Assembly (NCBI GenBank): GCA_033398695.1
Contig: CM065810.1
Location: 139,963,215 to 140,027,214 of the forward strand
DNA length: 64,000 bases
Direction: 5' to 3'
Source of the DNA: Orobanche coerulescens
Taxonomy: Eukaryota > Streptophyta > Magnoliopsida > Lamiales > Orobanchaceae
The position numbers were made by a program, and so were the translations under genes. Positions 55,621-64,000 of this stretch are shown in pieces; the stretch's first letter is position 1, and each line of letters begins with the position of its first letter. The notes under the pieces were generated by a model. It was not told where the DNA came from and searched no databases. It worked only from the letters and a program-made list of their open reading frames with translations.

Positions 55621-58600
55621 TGTCACGCCCCCAACATCGGGAAGGACGAGGGAGTGACACGTCGGTCGATCAATCAATAAAAATGCGACAATAAATAGCG
55701 GAAGCAAAATAAAGATTGGATAACATTTCAAAACAACCATCTTAGCCCGATGTACTAAGATTCGATGTGACAAAGCTGATAATCGAAATTACACTGTTCA
55801 TAAGTTTGCAGCGGAAAAATACCAAACGAATTAAGTACGATACAAGTTGGGATAACAACAGAAATTCTAAGAACAGAAGTCCTAAATCTTGAAGGCAATC
55901 TTCTATTCGGCCCCTTCCACGAAGCCTTCTTCATCCTCTGCTGTTTGCTCATTCTCTGATTTAAAAGGGAAAATGGTGGGGTGAGACAAAAGGACTCAGT
56001 GAGTGGGTGATCGTGTGCGAGTGTGGCTCTTTCCTTTGAAAATTTTTAAGTGATGCATGATTTTATCATTATGAAAAAAAATGAGAACAATTACAATTAC
56101 GTCGAAATTTTATAAACAATAATCATTGTGTAGTTGTAATATTATAATCATGTCCCCGTGGATGGATATCAAGTCAAGCGATACCAATCGATCGATCACA
56201 ATCTGGGTTCGAATCCTGCCGATGTGGACTTTGGATTCTAGACTCTCCTTATTACTCCTAGCAATATAGGTCGTCGCCCCAAGATTTGGACCGTCGCCCC
56301 AATAGCTGAGCCTTCGCTCTCACACTTAGCGTGTGCTTCCTTATCTCTTATCTAGGCTCGGTATGTCCTTAGCTGTGGGTCAATACCCGGATCACACCAT
56401 AATCGCGATTATACCCCAAGTCCACGACCCAGGTCCCTCGGAACACTCCGTTCCTCGGTTATGGGAATAGGAAACAACGGTAGCCTCGTTCATGAACCAC
56501 AGCCGCGCTGCTCGATCCAAGACTCGGTCTAACCGTCCCGACACGATTTGGGACTCTAGAGGTGGCTCCTACAGCTCAAGAGGTGGCCCCCAGATTGTAG
56601 TTCGGCACTCTGTTTCATATGGACTCAAGAGGTGGCCCCCGCCCATCGATGTGGCACTTTGTTCCGATAGAGTTAGAGGCGGACCCGTCCGTGGCACTTT
56701 GTTTGTATAGCATTTAGTTCCCGAACAGTCACAGTTATCAATTTAACGCGTTCCACAAGTATCACGTAAATGTTCGGTCAGTGAGGTTAATAGCGTCTTT
56801 TGATTAAGTATGGAATATGGTTATTATATTTGTGGCCCGGTAATGCGGAATAGGACTTGTATATAAACTCGAAAATATTCTCAATAATTTATTAACGGTC
56901 TGATGGGTTCAGATCAGATATATTAAATGGGTAGGCTCGACGAAACGAAACGATAGTTTCCGAAATAGTTTGAAAGGACGTTTTTACCCTTAGGTTCAAA
57001 CCTAAGCGTTGGAGTATGAAACGAAATCGGATGGTTATGAAATTTTATGAGGAAGCCAAAATAATTCCTCGACTCCAGATTTAAGGAAAATTCGGAAATT
57101 TTCAGTTTCGGGACTAAAATTTCCAGAAATTACGATATTGCCCCATAACTTAAGGAAATCGTCTGCATCGTATGATTAGTCGGATTAGTACGATCTAGCC
57201 TCTTGGAATGGGGCGCAGGAAACTGTCTGAGGCTTATAGAGCTATGAATTTAGCTCGAAATTTAACGAAATTTTACGAGATGACTTATAACGAACCTGGA
57301 ATTCCAGATTTGTCAAAATCCCATAAAATTTCGGACTTGGCCCAGAAGTTTGGAATTCTTGCATTTTGACCCCGAAATTGTTTGAAAATTACAATTTGGA
57401 CTATCAAGTTTAGATATCGAACTCCGAATCACTTGAAACTTTATGGACAGCCTATACATGGTATAATATGTACTGTCCAAGGTCCAGAATGTTTTATTTT
57501 CGAAATTTTCAGTTTAGTCCTCAAACTTTAAGAAATTATAATTTATGCCCAAAAGCTCCGTTTACTCGTTTCAAGTCCCATTTTGGGCACAAATAAATTA
57601 TCCATATATCATAACATAATCATATAACACAAGATTTCAGATTTTGGTAGGGTTACAACGAGAATAAAACATATAACTTTCAATTTATCACAAAATCGAC
57701 ACCCGACTACCAAATCGATTGTCGTTTAAATTCAATAAATCGTATTGCATGTTTTTATAACCATAACATACATCTTTAAAATATGCATCTATACAAGAAT
57801 TTCAGATTAGTATATACTTTCACATTTTTCATAATATTTGAGGATTATGTTTAAGAAAAACGAATTTCACATAGTTTTACACAAAATCATAACATGTAAT
57901 TATAACATGAAGATTTTAACATAGATCATATCAATAGAATCTTGAAATACTTCAGATTTAACACATGCATCACAAGAAAAAGAAGAGATTTCTACTTTAA
58001 ATTTTGAAAGAGTTTTCACCCACCTCGATCTTGTCGGATTTAGTCGGTTATAGGTCTTGAAAGTTGGAAAACGACTTCCCCTCTACTACTATATGGTTTG
58101 GACGATCCACATGCACCCCCAAGGTGAGAATTATGTTGGCATGTATTAAGATTAAAGTTAGATTAGGGAGATTTTCATAAGAAATTATGGAAATAGTTAT
58201 AAGGGATGAGATTACCTATTTTTTGTTGAAAATTTTCTTCCTCCTCCTTCACTCTTCAATGGCTCGGCACTCTCTCTCTAAGTCTCTCAAAATTCAGATT
58301 TTTGGTTGTGTGAAATGAAGAGTAGGTTAAGTGTAAGTGTGTATATTTAAAGGTGGTATTGGGAAGAGAAGTGGTTTGGGAAGAGAGATAAGTTTGGGAA
58401 GAGAAATGGAAGTGAATGGCTTAGAATGGGAGGTGAAGATTTTTCTCTCTTTTTCTTCACCTTGGCCACCCATTATACATATATTATATTTTATTATTTT
58501 TTTTGTTAAATTAAGAGTATAATTAAAATGGTAAATGATTTAATTAGTTGGGTTGGGCTTTGAATTGTAACTTCAAGTCTTATGATTTTATTAAGTTGGG

Positions 58601-58832
58601 TTGAGTCCATTAGTGAGTCTACATATAATTAGGTATTGACAAATAGCCCAATAGGTGAATCAACACACTATTTTAATTTTTATTATTTGGTTTATTAAAT
58701 TACAAAGTTAAAGAGTGAAATAAAATAAAATAGATGTAGGTTATATCATGTCATAAAATAAATATTATTAAATTATATCATGATTTAGTACATTGTACAT
58801 GTGATAAGTTATCGAATTTACGGGGTTTTGAA
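55621..58832 (-). repeat. 3' LTR of H (about 3.2 kb)
   Basis: Plus reading starts TGTCACGCCCCCAACATCGG and ends near ACGGGGTTTTGA, the form of many chromovirus LTRs read backwards. Short repeats with GAGGTGGCCCC and GTGGCACTTTGTT occur at 56550-56705, and CGTCGCCCC repeats at 56270-56310. No ORF of note. Confidence 0.8.
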
Positions 58833-58850
58833 TCCTCCCCTCCTTAGAAG
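58833..58850 (-). other. Polypurine tract of H
   Basis: Minus strand TTCTAAGGAGGGGAGGAT next to the LTR end. Confidence 0.75.
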
Positions 58851-58868
58851 AATTTGGTCCCCAAATTC

Positions 58869-60297
58869 CTACTTGAACAACTCGGGGTAAGATTTCTTCA
58901 TTTCTTCCTCAGCCTCCCATGTCGCATCTTCCTCTCTGTTGTGATTCGACCAGACGACTTTAACCAAAGGAATTCGCTTCTTCCTCAATTCGCGTACTTG
59001 CCGATCGAGGATCTTGATTGGCTTCTCTTTATAAGACAAGTTATCCTTGATCGGCAGAATGTCAGAAGTAAGAATGTGCGTTGGGTCTGGATGATACTTC
59101 TTTAATCTCGAAACATGGAAAACGTCGTGCATTCCAAACATATTGGGTGGTTGTTCCAATCGGTACGCTAGTCGTCCAATCCTTTCCGTGATTTTGAATG
59201 GTCCTACATATCGAGGACTTAGCTTTCCTCATTTTCTTGACATTATCAAACCTTTCCGTGGTGTTAACCTCATGAAGACTTGATCTCCTACTTCAAATTC
59301 TAGATCTTTCCGACGTTGATCGGCGTAACTCTTCTGTCTGCTTTGCGCTGTGCGGATCCTATCCTTGATTAGTCGTACTTTATCTACGGCTTCCTTCACC
59401 AAATCTGTATTCATTGCTGAAGGTTCTGACCGTTGAGTCTTCGATGTCCAATGGTCATCAATTTCCCAATAGAGCGGGGATCGACACTTCCTCCCATACA
59501 GAGCTTCATAAGGTGCCATTCCGATTGTCGCTTGGTAACTGTTGCTGTATGCAAACTCGGCTAACGGCAGGTGGTGATCCCAATTTCCTTGAAAGTTCAG
59601 TTACGCAAGCTCGTAGCATGTCTTCAAGGGTTTGAATGGTTCGTTCAGATTGCCCGTCGGTCTGGGGATGTGCACTTGTGCTGAAGCTTAAGGAAGTTCC
59701 TAATTCCTTATGAAAGACCTTCCAAAAACGAGACATGAATCTAGGATCTCTGTCCGATACTATGTCCGCGGGTACTCCATGAAGTCGAACGATTTCTCTA
59801 ATATAAGTCCTAGCCAGCTTTTGCAAACTGTCGTCCTTTTTAACCGGCACGAAATGTGATGATTTCGTCAGTCTGTCGACGATCACCCAAATGGTGTTAT
59901 AACCTCCTCTTGTGGTCAGTAAATCCATGATAAAATCCATGGTTACCATTTCCCATTTCCATTCAGGGACTTCTAGTGGCTGTAGTAGTCCTGAGGGTCG
60001 CTGATGCTCAGCTTTGACTCTCTGACATGTGAGGCATCACGCCATGAATTTTGCCACTTGGTTCTTCATGTTCACCCATCAAAAGTGTTTTTTCAAGTCC
60101 CGGTACATCTTCTTACCTCCTGGGTGTATCGTATATCTCGAGCAATGAGCTTCCTCGAGAATTCGTCGTTTGAGCTCCCCGTCGTGAGGTATGCTTAATC
60201 ATCCCTTAAACCTTACAATTCCATCCTTGGTAATTGTAAACTCGGGTTTCTCGCCATTAGCGATCTTGTCCTTAAACTCTTGAAGTTTTGGATCTCT
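58869..60297 (-). pseudogene. Chromovirus integrase with chromodomain (element H)
   Basis: HHCC finger (HPGGKKMY, then CLTCQR), core with TMDFIMD, SDRDPRF and DGQSERT at 59506-59949, then a frameshift near 59600 (one extra base). MAPYEALYGRKCRSPLYW and the GPF-type region follow at 59229-59519, and the chromodomain (VKVVWSNHN, EDATWEAEEEM) at 58869-59159. Stops also occur at about 60298, 60195, 60080 and 60040. Confidence 0.9.
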
Positions 60298-61760
60298 CTA
60301 TTGGGCTAATCGAATATCGTCCAATAGATTCGGTTTAACTGTGAGGTTGGCGCAATTTAAACGAGTACCTTCATGAATGAGTTTTAGGTAGATCAGTTCC
60401 TCGAGAGCTTGACATTCTCGGACCATGAGTCGGGCCACTCTAGCCTTTCTACTTAGGGCATCGGCCACGACATTCGCTTTTCCTGGGTGGTGTTGAATTT
60501 CAAAATGGTAATCTTCTAAAAGCTCTACCCATCTTCTCTGTCGGAGATTAAGTTCGTTTTGAGAAAATAGGTACTTGAGACTTTTATGATCCGTAAACAC
60601 GGTGAATTCAACGCCATATAAATGATGTCGCCATTTCTTTAAGGCAAATACTATTGCAGCAAGTTCGAGTTCGTGCGTTGGATAATTCTTCTCGTGCGTC
60701 TTGAGTTGCCTGGAAGCGTATGCGATAACTTTACCATTCTGCATCAGTACGGCACCGAGGTCATCCTTTGAGGCGTCACTATATACAACAAATCCTTGGG
60801 TTCCTTCTGGAAGTGTCAGTATAGGTGCGGTGGTAAGTCTCTTCTTGAGTTCCTGGAAACTTGACTCGCATTTATCCGTCCATTCAAATTTTACTTGTTT
60901 CTGGGTTAGCCGGGTGAAGGGTCCCGCTATCTTCGAGAAGTCTTTGATGAATTTACGGTAGTAGCCCGCAAGTCCAAGAAAACTTCTGATCTCAGTTACA
61001 TTTTATGGCCTCCTCCAATCCATAATAGTTTCTATCTTAGATGGATCAACTACAATCCCTTATCCGGAAATAATATGGCCTAGAAATGCCACTTCCCTCA
61101 ACCAAAATTCACACTTGCTGTACTTGGCGTACAACTTGTGCTGCCTTAGTTTATCCAACACTAGTCTAAGATGTCTCTCGTGATCTTTTTCCGACTTAGA
61201 GTACACGAGTATGTCATCGATGAAAATTACTACGAATTAGTCGAGATATGGTTGAAATACTTTGTGCATTAAATCTATAAATGTCGCAGGAGCATTCGTA
61301 AGTCCAAAAGGCATCACTACAAACTCGTAGTGGCCGTATCTAGTTTGGAACGCAGTTTTAGGAACATCTTCGTTCCTAATCTTTAACTGGTAGTATCCTT
61401 GTTGAAGATCGAACTTGGAATACATCGTAGCTCCTTGGAGTTGTTCAAACAACTCATCTATTCTCGGGAGAGGATACTTATTTTTCACTGTAACGCTGTT
61501 GAGTTCACGGTAATCTATGCAAAGCCTCAATGTTCCGTCCTTCTTTTTGACAAACAATACTGGAGCTCCCCAAGGTGATATACTGGGTTGTACAAAACCC
61601 ACGTCGAGTAACTTCTGCAGTTAGACCTTCAACTCTTGCAGCTCCAGTGGTGCCATTCGGTATGGTGCCTTTGCAATGGGTGTCTTCCCAGGTATGATTT
61701 CGATATTGAATTCAACTTCTCTGTCAGGTGGTAGGGAGGTCAATTATTCGGGAAATACGT
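60298..61760 (-). pseudogene. Chromovirus RT and RNase H (element H)
   Basis: [34 protein letters not shown] and FIDDILVYS (intact). RNase [16 protein letters not shown] and [10 protein letters not shown], ending ADALSRKA. Stops, all TAA or TAG, are at about 61744, 61621, 61237, 61061 and 61005. No indel is seen in this part. Confidence 0.9.
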
Positions 61761-63333
61761 CAGGGTATTCGGATACCACACGTATAGTTTCTATGCCCGA
61801 CTTACTCATGGGTTTGTTGATGATGAAGGCTAAAAATCCGATCGCCCCTTTGGCAACTGCCTTACTAGCTTTGATAGCTGATATTATAGGTGCTAGGTTG
61901 ACTCTAGCGTCTCCAATTAATTCCACAATTGGCTTGTTAGGTTCCCAAAACCTATCTCTCTTAGAATGACAATCTAATTGTGCGTAGTGCTTAGATAGCC
62001 AATCAATTCCTAGGATGACGTCATATTCTAATATTGGAAGCACTACTAAATCGGCGGAGTAATAGTTACCACTGATGATCAAATCACACACAGAATGGAC
62101 TTTATCTGCTAGCTGAATAACTCCCATCGGGGTAGATACTTCTAGGCATAATGATAAAGATTCTAACGGCCTATCAAGTTTCTTAGAAAAATGCGATGCA
62201 ACAAACGAATGGGATGATCCTGGATCTATAAGTATTCGTGCAATCAGGAGTGTACCTTCCACCACATCGTTGTTCTCTGGTGCCTCCTGACCAGTCAATG
62301 CGAACACTCTCCCTTTGTTGCTTCCTGGTTTGGCTGTAGTAGCTGGTTTGATCGCCGGGGTGATCATATCTGGGCATTCTCGAATTTGATGATCTGGGCT
62401 GCCGCAATGTAGGCACTTTCCGAGCTTCCTCCAACACAACTATGACTTATGCCCTTTCCTACCATAGTGGGTGCAAGGCGCTGTTGGTCTATTGAGAACT
62501 GGTGCCTTCGTTCCACTCGAACTTCCTTGAGTTCCCGTCCTCTTAAACTTTTGTGGTGGCGTTGATGTTGGTCGGGTTGCAGGCCTCTTAGCGTTGTTGG
62601 AGAAACGATTTTGATGTTGAGCTAACGTCACAGTTCCGCTCTCGATTCGGGTGGCGGCTTCCACTCCTTGGGTAAGTGTCGTCAGCTGAACAGTTAGAAG
62701 GATCTGTTGAAGCGACTGCCTCAGTCCTCTAGTGAACTTATAGATCTTGTCCTCCTCAGTTGTTACCAATCCTGGTGCTTATTTAGACAACCTGTTAAAC
62801 TGGGCTTTATATTGAGCGACTGTCATGGCTCCTTGCTTCAAGTGGTAGAACTCGTCTCGCCTAGCCTCTCTGGCTGATGCTGACACGTATTGGGTTCGAA
62901 AGTCGGTCAGGAAGTTAGCCCATGTCCTGACACGGTTTTCTCTCGTCCAGCGCTCGTTTACACTTCTCCACCAGTCATGAGCTGCGGCCTCGAGTCAGAA
63001 TGCAGCCAGTGATATCCGCTGTTCATCAGTATACCGAAGGGCGTTGAAAATTCCCTCAATTCTCTCCAGCTAGAATTCAGCTTTGATATCGTCGGGTTCC
63101 CCGTCAAAGGTAGGCGGGTTGAAACGTAAGAATCTTTCCAGGGTACGATCATGAGTTTCATTGTGGTTCCCGTTGTTAGCAGTCTGTTGTTGTAGGAAGT
63201 TCGTCAGTTGAGTGAGGGCTTGGGCCATGGTATCATTCCCAATTTCTCCTCGTAGAGGAGAGCGTGAGCGATTATCGCGTTGATGCTGCTCTTCACGATT
63301 CATGAGAGGGCGTCCACGTCTTCGGTCAGCCAT
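61761..63333 (-). pseudogene. Chromovirus gag and protease (element H)
   Basis: ATG at 63333 (MADRRRGRPLMNREEQHQRD). Gag domain (LRFNPPTFDGEPD, FYHLKQGAMTVAQY), zinc knuckle CLHCGSPDHQIREC at about 62363-62404, and the protease site LIDPGSSHSFVA. In-frame stops are at 63070, about 62996, about 62778 and 62440. All four pieces share one frame, as in D. Confidence 0.9.
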
Positions 63334-64000
63334 CTAATATAAGTTAGGTAATGTGTGAGGATTAACAGCCTTGTGAGGGATTATTAGTGATTTATGTTGT
63401 TATGCAGAATTAAGTGTACGATTGAACACTTATAGTTGATTCTGGTTAACTTTGGCTTATCTGCCTGAGCATACATATCGAGCTAGGGGTATTCTGATTT
63501 TCCTTGGTCAAATCTTTATTATCTGCGGGGTCCATCTAATTATAAAACTAAGTCAGTATCTCGGAAAATCTAATATCCAATATAAAACTCTATTAAGCAT
63601 AAATAATCATTAAGGCAGTGAACTTAATGATTCAACAAATATGCTTATATGATACTAACGACAAAGGAATGATAATACTCTATTTTTAAGAAGACAATGA
63701 AGTTTAGTGGAGTTTAAAGGAACTTCATCAATTTTGAATGAATAGTGACATGACTTTGAGAAATGGATAAGTGAAATAAACTATATCCGTTTCAAGAGTT
63801 CAACAGAAGGATTGATTCAGTCGGGAAATGTCGTGGATACTTAATCAAGTACCTTGGCCAATGACTTATGGAATTTGAATTGACTATGTATATTCCAAAT
63901 GAATAGCGACAAGTTGAAGGAGATCTTAATGAGAATTGACTCGAGAAATCTACTTTAGGTCTCAATCCTATGGTTCACTTCGTCCTAGGTGGAATTCCCA
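63334..64000 (-). other. Leader of H
   Basis: AT-rich, no ORF. No primer site or LTR end was found, so the 5' LTR must begin beyond the window. Confidence 0.6.

Larger units (their letters stand above)
55621..64000 (-). mobile_element. Tekay-like chromovirus H, 5' end outside window
   Basis: Minus-strand Ty3/gypsy element: 3' LTR, polypurine tract, gag-protease-RT-RNase H-integrase with chromodomain, and 0.67 kb of leader before the window ends. Related to D in protein wording but from another family: the LTR differs in sequence and is longer (3.2 kb). From 63333 down to about 59610 all segments share one frame. Confidence 0.9.

Noticed and set aside
56492..56710. 72-codon frame in the H LTR
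   Set aside because: Built from GAGGTGGCCCC repeats within an LTR.

Overview
The window is nuclear DNA of a flowering plant, probably a eudicot; the sequence does not fix the genus. Every recognisable protein belongs to a plant LTR retrotransposon: Copia (SIRE/Maximus-type and Tork/TAR-type) or Gypsy (Athila, Tekay-like chromovirus, Tat). No host gene, rRNA, tRNA or CRISPR was found. This is repeat-rich heterochromatin-like sequence, and all coding regions are decayed.

Layout. 1-2348 holds the minus-strand pol of a SIRE-type Copia element (G), cut by the window edge. At 2349 a plus-strand Tat-type Gypsy element (E: LTR, leader, part of gag) begins and breaks off near 4449. From about 4450 to 50324 lies one large nest. 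Its outer layer is a minus-strand Athila element (A), whose integrase, RT and protease run from 5490 upward and whose gag, primer site and 5' LTR end at 50324. A is split twice. The first insertion is a Tekay-like chromovirus D (8812-17956, target duplication AGTGG). The second is a Copia element B (18239-46996, duplication CCTTA/CCTGA). B is split by two neighbouring insertions. One is a pol-less Tat element F (21825-30235, duplication GGCGT). The other is a SIRE element C (30243-42394, duplication CGTAT/AGTAT). On paper, removing F and C brings the two halves of the B integrase back into one frame, and removing B and D does the same for the A protease.

Right of the nest, 50325-55620 is low-complexity and fragmentary. 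It holds an Ale-like Copia LTR scrap, a 36-bp tandem repeat, other LTR-like pieces, an Au-type SINE fragment and the start of a SIRE-like LTR. From 55621 to the right edge is a second minus-strand Tekay-like chromovirus (H) with a 3.2-kb LTR; its 5' LTR lies outside the window.

The most notable content is two extra, non-retroviral gene cassettes inside elements. F has no polymerase but carries an antisense gene with its own TATA box and three canonical, phase-consistent introns. C carries, after pol, a sense gene of about 1,058 codons in one frame, with its own TATA box and polyadenylation signal. In addition, three unrelated Gypsy LTR families each have clusters of a different CpG-containing palindrome upstream of their TATA boxes. 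D and the extra ORF of C are broken by stop codons but not by frameshifts.
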